Assembly: GCA_016711705.1 (NCBI GenBank) | Contig: JADJSK010000001.1 | Coordinates: 310,001 to 374,000, forward strand | Reading direction: 5' to 3' | Length of the DNA stretch: 64,000 nt | Origin: Candidatus Brachybacter algidus | GTDB taxonomy: Bacteria > Bacteroidota > Bacteroidia > Chitinophagales > Saprospiraceae | Notes under the pieces: generated by a model | Database searches by the model: none | Told to the model about the DNA's origin: nothing | What the model saw: the letters and a program-made list of their open reading frames with translations, nothing else | Part shown: piece by piece, positions 42,392 to 51,405 of the stretch | Layout of the letters: every line of letters starts with the position of its first letter | How positions within the stretch are numbered: position 1 is the first letter of the stretch | Program-made: the position numbers and the translations under genes

Positions 42392-45300
42392 TTACATATT
42401 ATTTGGTTCTAAATCATTAGGTAAAATGATTGTTATAGTTGTACCTGAAGGCTCATTGTTTTCATTCATTTTATCTATTATCTCCACATGTACTTCAGCC
42501 TGATATTTGATAGAAAGTAGTTTCATTCGTTCTTCTGTTAACACTGTTCCTTTTGATTCATGCTGTTGATATCCAATTTTTTGCGCTTTTATCATGGCGG
42601 CTTTTTGCCGACCGATTCCATTGTCGTCGATAATGATCTTCAGCTTTCCATCTTCCTCCTTGCAGCGTATGGAGATCATTTTTTCGCCCTCCTTATTCCG
42701 CAATCCATGCCAAATAGCATTTTCAACATAAGGTTGAATGAGCATAGAAGCCACATACACTTCATTCGTATCTATATTGTCAACCTCAATGTTATAGGTA
42801 AATGATTGACTGAAGCGCAATGATTCCAAAGAAAGATATAGCTGCAACATCTCCAGCTCACTACCCAGCGTGATGAATTCTTTGCTGGAGTTGTTTAACA
42901 CCATTCGCTGTAACTTTGAAAATTTTGAAAGATATTCATAAGCCGCATCTACATTATTTGTCAATATACATTCTTGGATAGCATTCAAACTGTTGAATAT
43001 AAAATGTGGATTCATCTGACTCCTCAATGCCTCTAATCTTGCATTGGAGAGTTGTTCATTCATCCGATGAATTTCTATCTTATTGTGCTGCAAAGTATTC
43101 TCTGCCCAAATCGAATTGATTTTATTAGCTATCAGCGTTGCGATAGTATTTAATATCTGCATATGTTGGGAAGAAAAAAAGTTTTTCTCTGCATGTTCAC
43201 TGTCTATTACGCCCATTAGTTCGCCATTGTAGAGTATAGGTACTGTTATTTCACTGAATCTACGCTGATCATCCTCTCTATATCTAGCATCGAGAGAGGT
43301 GTCAGAGACTACTATTGGCTGCTTCGTTTGGATCACATATCCCACTAAACCCTGTCCGGAAATCACATCGAATCTATTTTCCTCTATTCGTTCTGCAGAA
43401 TCCTTGGAACCATAACTAGCCCTTTGCACCATTTTTGTTTTATCCTCATTCCAAAGGTATAGCATGCAATCAGTGAAGTCCAGGCGGCTGATCAGGTTAT
43501 TGGCTACATCCCACAATACTTCATCCACTGTATTTTTATCTACTAAAGAAGTTGTGAAATAGTTGACGATCTGTTCGTGTTCCAGTTCACTTTTATATTG
43601 AATAGCATTCAATTGTTCTACCTTAATTTTTTCTTTATCTATAGCTCTTAAATTCCTTTCTCGTGCTTTTAATAAGCTATAGGCAATAACTATCACTAAG
43701 ATCAAAATTAAAAAAATAAACCACCACGTCTTCCAAAAAGGTGGTAAAATGACTATTTGTAATTCTGTAATTTCTTCGCTAAATATATTATCTCTGTTGG
43801 CGCTTTTAACTTTAAACAAATATTTCCCATTGTTCAATTGGTTATAAATAGCCGACTGATTTTTACCGGCTTTAACCCAATCTTCATCTACACCTTCCAG
43901 CATGTAGTAATATTTTACACGACTTGCCTCCCACAGGTCCAGCGATGCAAATTCAATCTTTATCGAGTTTTCTGAATATGACAGATAGATTGGCTTGCCT
44001 TTAGATATTAAGCTATCTACCATTCTCTCTTTTTCGAAAACTTTGAAGCCGGTAATCCTTGGTTTAGATGGGGGTAAAGAAGCTGCTATTTCGGATGGAT
44101 CAAATGAAATAAAACCATTTGATGTGGCGATAAGTCCGATTCCACTTTTTAATTGATATATTCGCCCACTGAATACGTTGTCAATAATACCATCATTTAT
44201 GTCATAACTTGTTATGCCAAAATGATGTATATTGATTCTGCAAATAGCTCCGCTACACAATGCCCAAATATCGCCATTTTCATCCTTCATCAGTCCTAGT
44301 ACCAAATTATTTGGCAATCCATCTTTAGTGGTGATGGCCGTAAAAATATTCTTTTTAGTATCAAATATATTGACACCCATTTCAGTAGCCAGAATTAAAG
44401 TATCTTGATTGTATCTGATAATATCCAGGATCGTATTGCTGCTGATCGAGCGGGTATCTCTTTCGTTCACTTTATAGGCTGAAGTAAATTTTTCTTTTTG
44501 AATATCAAAAATTTGAAGACCATTCTGAAATGTTCCTACCCATATTTTGCCAAAGTCAACAAGTATACTCTGCACTCTTCGATATCTGCTCATTTCAGGA
44601 TTCAGGAATGAATTAAATTGCTTTACAGTTTTATTGTCAATGTTTACAAGACCCAAGCCTTTCGACCAAAGTCCCATCCATATTTCACCTTGTGTACCTT
44701 TTTGAATAGTAGTTACAATACTATTTTGACTCAAATTTTTATCTTCTCTTATCCTATTATTTTTGAGATTTAGATTCAATATAGATTTCTCCTGATTAGG
44801 TGCCCAGACAGTAGAATCATCTCGCTGGAATAGGCTCCATATTTGATCTGTTCCCTTTTTAATTGCATTTTCTGCTAAATAATGATTTTGGTAATTGAAT
44901 AAATGATTCGTTTTGATTACTCCTCCGGATTGCTCATAATAGGAGATCAGGATATTACCATCCGACAACTCAAGAAAATCACTCACTCTGCCTGATTTTA
45001 CTTGATTTCCTGTACCAATTTGTATTTGATGTGGATAGAAAATTTGCTTCTCCTTATTACTTATATTTATACCTCCATCACTTCCTATCATCACACTATG
45101 ATCACTTGTCTCTAACATGCAGAATGAACTGTAAATACTATGGACATGTAGAGCATATTCCGTCGTATTGTCTATTTCCTCAATTGTGAACACGTCTCTA
45201 TCAGCATGATAGGTAGCTAAACCTCTGCCGGGAAGTCCAATTATTATGTCACCATTAGCCTTTGACGACAACAATTGAGGTTGTTCGTTGTCGGTCATAG

Positions 45301-46075
45301 ATTCGAAAATATTTCCAATCTTCTTTTTAAAATGATAATTATTTAATTTATTAGACCTTAAATCATATCGATATAAATACCTTAAATTCGTGGTAATCCA
45401 AATATTATCATGATCAATTAAAACGCTTTCAATACTTGCATTTATCTCGAATAATGGATTTTGCTGAGGGTTATAATTTTTGCTATATAGTTTTCTATTC
45501 TTTGGGTCGTAGCAAACCAATCCATTTACCGTACAAAGCCAGAGTTTGTCTTCACGATCTATAGCCATACTCCCGGTGACCAGATCATCTTTGAGCCCCA
45601 TATTTTTATTCCTCTTGACAAATCTCCTATTTTTTTCATCGAGTTTATAATAGCCTTCATGTCCGGCAATCCAGATATTTCCTTTATGGTCTTCCAAAAT
45701 CCGCCATGTTCCATTGACCTTATACTTGGCTGGTACACTCAAATTGAAATTATAAAACTTACCGGAAGCTCTATCTAAAATATAAGGTGCTCCATGGTCA
45801 GTACCTATCCAGAGTCTATGCTTACTATCTTCAAAGATCGCACTGATCCAATCAGTTTGCAGTGCATTAGTATCCCTTACATCCGCCAGGTAAGTCTTAA
45901 ATCTTGTACCATCATACCTCTGCAGACCAGCTTGAGTGCCTATCCATATATACCCATCGTGGTCTTGATATAAAGAAGACACCACATCATTTACTAGTCC
46001 ATTTTTAGTAGAGAGATGCTTGTTTATATTTTGCTCTATTTGGGCAAAGGAGCCACCAGAATAGCATAAAAGCAA
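42392..46075 (-). CDS. Large sensor histidine kinase: Reg_prop propeller, Y_Y_Y, membrane helix, GAF, LytS-type kinase
   Basis: A 1227-residue sensor. The N-terminal two-thirds is a periplasmic pair of seven-bladed Reg_prop propellers (repeats such as DGYIWIGTQAGLQRYDG and KLWLCTVNGLVCYD). A Y_Y_Y domain follows (about 690-765). One helix near 785 (WWFIFLILILVIVIAYSLL) crosses the membrane. A GAF domain comes next (about 850-990, GQGLVGYVIQTKQPIVVSD). The LytS-type His_kinase has the phosphorylated His in MNPHFIFNSLN (about 1023) and the ATPase boxes in PYVENAIWHGLRN and IDDNGIG. No LytTR response regulator is adjacent. The TTG at 46075 gives a truncated signal peptide; see the findings for the missing upstream start. 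Confidence 0.92.
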   Translation of the reverse strand: MLLCYSGGSFAQIEQNINKHLSTKNGLVNDVVSSLYQDHDGYIWIGTQAGLQRYDGTRFKTYLADVRDTNALQTDWISAIFEDSKHRLWIGTDHGAPYILDRASGKFYNFNLSVPAKYKVNGTWRILEDHKGNIWIAGHEGYYKLDEKNRRFVKRNKNMGLKDDLVTGSMAIDREDKLWLCTVNGLVCYDPKNRKLYSKNYNPQQNPLFEINASIESVLIDHDNIWITTNLRYLYRYDLRSNKLNNYHFKKKIGNIFESMTDNEQPQLLSSKANGDIIIGLPGRGLATYHADRDVFTIEEIDNTTEYALHVHSIYSSFCMLETSDHSVMIGSDGGINISNKEKQIFYPHQIQIGTGNQVKSGRVSDFLELSDGNILISYYEQSGGVIKTNHLFNYQNHYLAENAIKKGTDQIWSLFQRDDSTVWAPNQEKSILNLNLKNNRIREDKNLSQNSIVTTIQKGTQGEIWMGLWSKGLGLVNIDNKTVKQFNSFLNPEMSRYRRVQSILVDFGKIWVGTFQNGLQIFDIQKEKFTSAYKVNERDTRSISSNTILDIIRYNQDTLILATEMGVNIFDTKKNIFTAITTKDGLPNNLVLGLMKDENGDIWALCSGAICRINIHHFGITSYDINDGIIDNVFSGRIYQLKSGIGLIATSNGFISFDPSEIAASLPPSKPRITGFKVFEKERMVDSLISKGKPIYLSYSENSIKIEFASLDLWEASRVKYYYMLEGVDEDWVKAGKNQSAIYNQLNNGKYLFKVKSANRDNIFSEEITELQIVILPPFWKTWWFIFLILILVIVIAYSLLKARERNLRAIDKEKIKVEQLNAIQYKSELEHEQIVNYFTTSLVDKNTVDEVLWDVANNLISRLDFTDCMLYLWNEDKTKMVQRASYGSKDSAERIEENRFDVISGQGLVGYVIQTKQPIVVSDTSLDARYREDDQRRFSEITVPILYNGELMGVIDSEHAEKNFFSSQHMQILNTIATLIANKINSIWAENTLQHNKIEIHRMNEQLSNARLEALRSQMNPHFIFNSLNAIQECILTNNVDAAYEYLSKFSKLQRMVLNNSSKEFITLGSELEMLQLYLSLESLRFSQSFTYNIEVDNIDTNEVYVASMLIQPYVENAIWHGLRNKEGEKMISIRCKEEDGKLKIIIDDNGIGRQKAAMIKAQKIGYQQHESKGTVLTEERMKLLSIKYQAEVHVEIIDKMNENNEPSGTTITIILPNDLEPNNM

Positions 46076-46126
46076 TGTAATGGTCAGTATAGCAATTTTA
46101 CCTTTTTTGATAATTCGGAATTTTTA

Positions 46127-46134
46127 CAAAGATA
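46127..46134 (-). promoter_or_regulatory. -7 promoter box for the sensor kinase gene
   Basis: The minus strand reads TATCTTTG, matching TAnnTTTG. Transcription should begin near 46120, downstream of the ATG at 46140 but upstream of codons that extend the kinase signal peptide. Confidence 0.55.
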
Positions 46135-46140
46135 ATTCAT

Positions 46141-46514
46141 TTTAGATCCATGAGATATCCATTCCCTCGATGGTTGAGCCCGTTCCCTAATTGAAAATTA
46201 TGATTTGAGGTAAGGTCAGCTTCAATCGTTTATGTCATGAAGTTCTATTGATATTGTAGCAATTTAAAATGGGCGCATTAGGAGTTCAAAGAAAGCTATC
46301 CTAAACTAGCAAGCAATTTTAAGATGAACAAAAATAAAATGAAAGAAGAAGATAATTTATTTTGATTAATTCTTTACAATTCTTTCAGTTTTTATCCAAA
46401 TATCCTAACTTATTTACTTTATGAAAATTGAATTTTTTTCAATTTTCAATTTTTCAATTCTCTAAAGTTTGCCTTATTTAATACCTTTAGCGCTATATTT
46501 CAGGATATGCATTT
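46141..46514. other. Intergenic region between divergent genes
   Basis: AT-rich spacer between the kinase gene and the carboxyltransferase gene. No coding region or strong hairpin is recognised. TACCTTTA near 46485 is a near match to the -7 consensus and may serve the rightward gene. Confidence 0.45.
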
Positions 46515-46556
46515 TTGCTTATTCCAATGAATTTTGAACATTTGAGGACAATATAC

Positions 46557-48098
46557 ATGAAGGATAAATTAGATTTACTTAAAGCAAAGCAGCAAAAAGC
46601 CAAACTCGGAGGAGGTCAACACCGCATCGACAGCCAACATAAAAAAGGAAAACTTACTGCCCGGGAAAGGATTCAACTCCTCATGGATGCAGGTACTTTT
46701 GAGGAAATCGGTCAACTAGTTGAACATCGTTCTACAGAATTCGGTCTGCAACAAGAGATTTATCCCGGCGATGGTGTCATTACCGGTTATGGCAGGATCG
46801 AAGGCCGTCTGGTTTATGTTTATTCACAGGATTTTACGGTCTTTGGTGGTTCACTTTCTGAGACTCATGCAGAGAAGATCTGTAAAATTATGGATCATGC
46901 AGTGAGAAATGGTGCACCCATCATAGGTTTGAATGATTCAGGAGGAGCAAGGATCCAGGAAGGAGTGAATTCTCTCGGAGGTTATGCGGATATTTTCTAC
47001 AGAAATACACTGGCAAGTGGGGTAGTGCCTCAGTTGAGTGCTATCATGGGCCCTTGTGCAGGTGGAGCTGTTTATAGTCCTGCCATTACAGACTTTATAA
47101 TAATGGTCGAACATACATCTTATATGTTCGTAACAGGACCCAATGTGGTTAAAACGGTAACGAACGAAGATGTCACTTCTGAAGAACTTGGTGGAGCGCA
47201 TAGCCATGCTTCTAAGTCTGGAGTAACTCATCTTACAGCAGCTGATGACCTTGACTGCATCAATCAATTGAAGAAATTGCTTTCATACATGCCACAGAAT
47301 AGTGTGGATATGCCATTCGATAAGCCGTATAAGGCATCTGACGAACTTAGGCCAAAGATGAATGAAATGATCCCTTCAGATTCCAATAAGCCTTATGATA
47401 TGAAAGATATCATATCAGAGCTTACGGATGAGGATAGCTTCTATGAGATCCACAAAGAATATGCAGAGAACATCGTTGTTGGATTCGCGCGTCTTGCCGG
47501 AAAATCCATTGGTATTGTAGCAAATCAGCCGATCTCTTTGGCTGGTGTACTGGATGTCAACAGTTCGAAGAAAGCTGCCCGTTTTGTAAGATTTTGCGAT
47601 TGTTTCAATATTCCGCTTCTAGTACTTGTCGATGTGCCGGGCTTTCTCCCTGGAACTGATCAGGAATGGAACGCCATCATCACGAATGGTGCCAAGTTAT
47701 TGTATGCATTCAGTGATGCAGTCGTTCCGAGGATTACTGTTATCACCAGAAAGGCTTACGGTGGAGCATATGACGTGATGAATAGTAAGCACATTGGTGC
47801 CGACATGAATTATGCCTGGCCAAGTGCAGAGATTGCTGTCATGGGTGCCAAGGGTGCGAGCGAGATCATCTTCAAGCGGGAGATTTCGGAAGCATCTGAT
47901 CCTTCTGTCAAGGCTAAAGAAAAAGAAAACGAATATGCCAATAATTTCAGTAATCCTTATAAGGCTGCAGCTCGTGGTTTTATAGATGAGGTGATTGAGC
48001 CAGCTTTAACCCGTAAAAAACTAATCGCCGGATTTAAGATGTTGGAGAATAAGACAGGACCCAAGCCGAGGAGGAAGCACGGGAATATACCTTTATAA
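46557..48098 (+). CDS. pccB: Acyl-CoA carboxylase carboxyltransferase subunit (propionyl-CoA carboxylase beta type)
   Basis: Transfers the carboxyl group from biotin to an acyl-CoA, probably propionyl- or methylcrotonyl-CoA. The two crotonase-like halves are complete: [22 protein letters not shown] at the start, [82 protein letters not shown] and [13 protein letters not shown], ending GNIPL. The ATG at 46557 gives 513 residues with the usual MKDKLDLL start; the frame also opens at 46515. The PccB signature ([16 protein letters not shown]) favours propionyl-CoA. The biotin-carboxylase partner is not in the window. Confidence 0.9.
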   Translation: MKDKLDLLKAKQQKAKLGGGQHRIDSQHKKGKLTARERIQLLMDAGTFEEIGQLVEHRSTEFGLQQEIYPGDGVITGYGRIEGRLVYVYSQDFTVFGGSLSETHAEKICKIMDHAVRNGAPIIGLNDSGGARIQEGVNSLGGYADIFYRNTLASGVVPQLSAIMGPCAGGAVYSPAITDFIIMVEHTSYMFVTGPNVVKTVTNEDVTSEELGGAHSHASKSGVTHLTAADDLDCINQLKKLLSYMPQNSVDMPFDKPYKASDELRPKMNEMIPSDSNKPYDMKDIISELTDEDSFYEIHKEYAENIVVGFARLAGKSIGIVANQPISLAGVLDVNSSKKAARFVRFCDCFNIPLLVLVDVPGFLPGTDQEWNAIITNGAKLLYAFSDAVVPRITVITRKAYGGAYDVMNSKHIGADMNYAWPSAEIAVMGAKGASEIIFKREISEASDPSVKAKEKENEYANNFSNPYKAAARGFIDEVIEPALTRKKLIAGFKMLENKTGPKPRRKHGNIPL

Positions 48099-48256
48099 TG
48101 ACAAATGATAAATTATAAATGATTAATTCCTGATTAACAAATATAATTTCGTTGCAAAGCGTATTATTCAATCAATGAATAATCCTTTATTCTGTGAACT
48201 AAGGCCAAATATTACTTAACACTCAATTCATTTATAATTTATAATTTATAATTTTT
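48099..48256. repeat. 7-bp-period degenerate repeat spacer
   Basis: Both ends of this spacer read in heptamers: AATGACA, AATGATA, AATTATA, AATGATT, AATTCCT on the left, and TCATTTA, TAATTTA, TAATTTA, TAATTTT on the right, next to the convergent rluA-type gene. The middle is plain AT-rich sequence. Confidence 0.7.
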
Positions 48257-48979
48257 TCAAGCCCATTTCCTCAATTGATTGATCAGCGCCTTCATATCCT
48301 TCGGTAGCGGTGCTTCAAAAGTCATTTCTTCTTCTGTGACAGGATGTGTAATTACTAGTTTAGAGGCGTGGAGTGTCGTTCGGTTGATAAGTGGGATTTC
48401 GACTGTATCAGGGACTTTCGACATGTTCAAATTGCGTTGCTTGATGTCTTTGATGGAGATGGATTCATTTTTGCCGTATAGCTTATCTACATAACATGGA
48501 TGGCCAATTGATTTGAAATGTACTCTGATTTGGTGCATACGGCCGGTCATGATCTCTGCTTCCACGTAATTGCAGGCTTTGAAGCGCTCTAAAACCTTGT
48601 ATAATGTCAAAGATTTTTTGCCACCTTTCGTAACTTTCATCTTGCCGGGATTGACAGGATCTGGGGAGAGTCCTGTTTCTATTCGGCCTTCTTCTTCCAT
48701 GAGATTGCCGGTGACTACTGTCAGATACTTCTTTTTTACCGTTCTGTTTTGAAAAGCCTGACTGAGAGCAAGATGTGCTTCAGCAGTTTTTGCAAAACAA
48801 ATGATGCCGGAAGTCTCTCTGTCCAATCTATGAACAGTAAAGATCTTACCAAATATTTTTTGAAGTTGGGTAGCCAGATTTGGCTTTTCCGGGCTATGTC
48901 TGTCCGGAATAGTTAGTAATCCTGATGGTTTGTTGACTATGACGATCTGATCATCTTCAAAAATGATGTCTGGCTTCAT
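48257..48979 (-). CDS. RluA family pseudouridine synthase
   Basis: Isomerises uridine to pseudouridine in rRNA or tRNA. The 240-residue catalytic domain has FEDDQIVIVNKPSGLLTIPDRH at the start, the catalytic Asp in VHRLDRETSGIICFAKT (D53), and the downstream GRMHQIRVHFKSIGHPCYVDKLYG motif. An S4 domain is absent. The uridine target cannot be named. It starts 5 bp after the stop of the RibF-GT2 gene on the same strand, so it probably shares its transcript. Confidence 0.92.
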   Translation of the reverse strand: MKPDIIFEDDQIVIVNKPSGLLTIPDRHSPEKPNLATQLQKIFGKIFTVHRLDRETSGIICFAKTAEAHLALSQAFQNRTVKKKYLTVVTGNLMEEEGRIETGLSPDPVNPGKMKVTKGGKKSLTLYKVLERFKACNYVEAEIMTGRMHQIRVHFKSIGHPCYVDKLYGKNESISIKDIKQRNLNMSKVPDTVEIPLINRTTLHASKLVITHPVTEEEMTFEAPLPKDMKALINQLRKWA

Positions 48980-48984
48980 GGATA

Positions 48985-50964
48985 TTATTTTTGTGATTGG
49001 ATGGCTGTAAAAGTCTTTTGTTTTTTAATGAAATAAGACCAAATCAAGGACCTTTTTAGCAGGCCTGAATCATTTGGTGGTCCAATAGTAAAACGTTTGA
49101 TAAATACTTTATTTTCTTTTCGGCGCTTTAAGTAATAATTCAAACCCATATAGAAATGTAAATGAGCTTTTAGAATGGCCAGGAAAAAGGAAAATTTACC
49201 TTGTAATAGAAATCGGATCCCCGCAACACCATCAAGGCACAGTCTAGCAAGTATTCGAATAATTACTTGATCTTCAATATTTTTAAACAATAAAAATAAG
49301 CCTTTTCTAAAAATGGGATAAGTTTTTCTAGGTGAAGTGGCATCCAATGTTCCTCCACCAAGGTGAAAGACGATAGATGCAGGTTCAGCCCACACTTCGT
49401 AACCCATATTTTTTACCCTCCATGCCAGATCTATTTCTTCCATATGTGCAAAAAAACCTTCTTCGAGGCCGCCTGCTTTTATGTATAAAGATCTCCTGAT
49501 TAACATGGCAGCACCACTAGCCCAGAATACCTGTTCGGCATTATCATATTGATGTTCATCCTTTTCAATATCATCGAATATGCGTCCTTTACAAAATGGA
49601 TAACCTAAATCGTCAATCCATCCACCTGCACCACCGGCATAATCAAAGAGCTCTTTTTGGATGTCGTTAAGCACTTTGGGCTGCACTATGGCTACCTGCT
49701 CATTCGACAGAAGCCTTTCAAGTAATGGTTCAAGCCAACCGGATGTGACCCTTACGTCAGAATTTAACAAAAGGACCAAATCTTGGGTTATCAAATTTAT
49801 TGCTTTATTGTAGCCACCACAGAAACCATAATTTTTATCAAAAAGCAAAAGTTGGATCTCAGGATATTCACTTTGAAGAAATGCTACAGAATCATCTGTC
49901 GATCCATTGTCTGCAATGATTATATCAGCATCCTGAGTATATTTTATTAGTTCAGGAAGATAAGTCTTTAAATGTTTTAAGCCATTGTAATTCAGTACGA
50001 TAACTGCTGTTGTGTAAAGTGTTTTATTAGATGTTTTTGAATAAAATTTGATCACCTCCGCCTTGTCTTTGAACAATTGATTTTTCAGCTCATCCAAATT
50101 ACTTAATGGTACATCTTTTCGAATAAATTCGATGAGTTGCAAGTCGATCTCCGTGTCATACAAATCAACTTCGAAATTAAAAATATTTACCTCAATTACC
50201 CTGGCCAAATTATTCCCGACTACCGGGCGATGGCCGATATAGGCCATTCCGTCGTATAAAGTATTGTCTATTTTGACTTTAGCTGCGTAAATACCATTTA
50301 AAGGAATTGCTTTGTAGGGATCTTTCAGGGATAGATTGGCCGTAGGAAAACCAAGTCTACGGCCGATTTGATCCCCTTTTACTACTGTACCTCTGATGAA
50401 AAAAGGATAACCGAGTTGCTCGTTTACAGTGCGCATTTTGCCTTCCTCCAATCCTCTTCGGATAGCAGATGAACTAATAGCTATTTGTTCTATCAATAGT
50501 GGATCTATCTCGATTATCTCGATGCCAAGTGGATTAAGTTCCTTACGCATCAAGTCAAAATCTCCGACTCTACCTGTACCGTATTTGTGGTCGTATCCAA
50601 CGACTATTGCCGTGGGTTTAAAATAGTGTAGTAAAAAGTTATGTAGATAAGAGGTCGCAGAAAGTTGTGAAAATTCTTTCGTAAACGGCACAATTACGAG
50701 ATGGTCTATACCGTGCTTACTAAGCAGGCTGACCTTTTCATCCAGATTCGTCAATAGTGCAAAGTTCTTTGGTTGGCCTTCCAACACCAGCCTTGGATGC
50801 GGATCAAAGGTTATAACTATCGACTCACCATGATGTTTCGAAGCAACAGCTTTGACCTGATCCAACAGTGTTTTATGGCCAAGATGTACACCATCAAAGG
50901 AGCCAATAGTGATCACAGCATTATTAAACTGTGGCAATGAATTCAGGTCAAAATGTATTTGCAT
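48985..50964 (-). CDS. ribF: RibF (riboflavin kinase/FAD synthetase) fused to a family 2 glycosyltransferase
   Basis: Makes FMN and FAD from riboflavin. Starting at the ATG at 50964, residues 1 to about 170 are the FAD synthetase domain (ITIGSFDGVHLGHKTLLDQV, TFDPHPRLVLEG, VVGYDHKYGTGRVGD, SSSAIRRGL). Residues of about 170-305 are the riboflavin kinase domain (GDQIGRRLGFPTANL, LNGIYAAKV). The frame then continues without a stop into a complete GT2 (about 318 onward: TTAVIVLNYNGLKHLKTYL, IIADNGSTDDS, LLNSDVRVTSGWLEPLL, HMEEIDLAWRVKNMGYEVW). RibF alone is normally about 310 residues, so both parts are whole. The reading from the TTG at 51021 starts before the promoter box and is rejected. The fusion could be real or caused by an indel. 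Confidence 0.85.
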   Translation of the reverse strand: MQIHFDLNSLPQFNNAVITIGSFDGVHLGHKTLLDQVKAVASKHHGESIVITFDPHPRLVLEGQPKNFALLTNLDEKVSLLSKHGIDHLVIVPFTKEFSQLSATSYLHNFLLHYFKPTAIVVGYDHKYGTGRVGDFDLMRKELNPLGIEIIEIDPLLIEQIAISSSAIRRGLEEGKMRTVNEQLGYPFFIRGTVVKGDQIGRRLGFPTANLSLKDPYKAIPLNGIYAAKVKIDNTLYDGMAYIGHRPVVGNNLARVIEVNIFNFEVDLYDTEIDLQLIEFIRKDVPLSNLDELKNQLFKDKAEVIKFYSKTSNKTLYTTAVIVLNYNGLKHLKTYLPELIKYTQDADIIIADNGSTDDSVAFLQSEYPEIQLLLFDKNYGFCGGYNKAINLITQDLVLLLNSDVRVTSGWLEPLLERLLSNEQVAIVQPKVLNDIQKELFDYAGGAGGWIDDLGYPFCKGRIFDDIEKDEHQYDNAEQVFWASGAAMLIRRSLYIKAGGLEEGFFAHMEEIDLAWRVKNMGYEVWAEPASIVFHLGGGTLDATSPRKTYPIFRKGLFLLFKNIEDQVIIRILARLCLDGVAGIRFLLQGKFSFFLAILKAHLHFYMGLNYYLKRRKENKVFIKRFTIGPPNDSGLLKRSLIWSYFIKKQKTFTAIQSQK

Positions 50965-50972
50965 TACGGGCG

Positions 50973-50980
50973 CAAATGTA
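50973..50980 (-). promoter_or_regulatory. -7 promoter box for ribF
   Basis: The minus strand reads TACATTTG followed by CG, matching TAnnTTTG. It is only 8 bases upstream of the ribF ATG at 50964. The mRNA would therefore be nearly leaderless, which fixes the start and excludes the longer reading. Confidence 0.6.
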
Positions 50981-51061
50981 CAATGAAATGATTGGAAAGT
51001 AGTGGAAGGATATAAGGACAATAATTAAATTTTGAAATTAGGGAAGGATTTTGATGGTTTT

Positions 51062-51117
51062 GAGATAGAGGTCAGAGGTCAGTGGTCAGTCGTCAGTGGT
51101 CAGATCAGACATTGAGG
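51062..51117. repeat. 7-bp-period repeat (GTCAGTG type)
   Basis: GATAGAG, GTCAGAG, GTCAGTG, GTCAGTC, GTCAGTG, GTCAGAT follow in exact 7-bp register. Confidence 0.8.
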
Positions 51118-51164
51118 TAAGAAAAAGTGATCAAGTAGAAGTCAATAATTAGTTCTTACCACAA

Positions 51165-51265
51165 TAACCCCGAATGTGGTTGAACAACAATAACCCCGGG
51201 TGGAACCCGGAGGGCGCAAAAAGCACCCTCCCAACCCTGAATTGGGTTGAACATATTTCAATAAA
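51165..51265. repeat. Cluster of GC-rich palindromes (REP-like element)
   Basis: Two related motifs, AACCCCGAATGTGGTTGAACA and AACCCTGAATTGGGTTGAACA-type halves, flank a central hairpin. GAGGGCGC pairs with GCACCCTC (one mismatch) around AAAAA, preceded by CCCGGGTGGAACCCGG. The element is GC-rich in an AT-rich spacer and looks like a dispersed repeat unit, not a terminator. Confidence 0.65.
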
Positions 51266-51355
51266 ATTTTCCCGTCTATTAGGGAGAAATGAGGACGATC
51301 CATATACTCATTTTATTTAACCAGCATTACCCCTATCATTATACAGTATTTAATA

Positions 51356-51386
51356 TTTGGCTGTTTTACAAACAACTTTAATTTTG
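51356..51386 (+). promoter_or_regulatory. Promoter of mrp-nfu (-33 and -7 elements)
   Basis: TTTG at 51356-51359, 19 bases, then TAATTTTG at 51379-51386: both elements of the Bacteroidota promoter at correct spacing. A second TAnnTTTG (TATGTTTG, 51391-51398) lies just downstream. The start of transcription should be near 51392. Confidence 0.7.
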
Positions 51387-51405
51387 TTTGTATGTTTGTT
51401 TCACG

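Noticed and set aside
46109..46140. ATG at 46140 as the kinase start through one added A in the A6 run
   Set aside because: The -7 box at 46127-46134 would put transcription downstream of this ATG, so a frameshift explanation from this start is unlikely.
50965..51021. N-terminal extension of RibF from the TTG at 51021
   Set aside because: The extension precedes and includes the promoter box, and the standard RibF N-terminus begins at the ATG at 50964.
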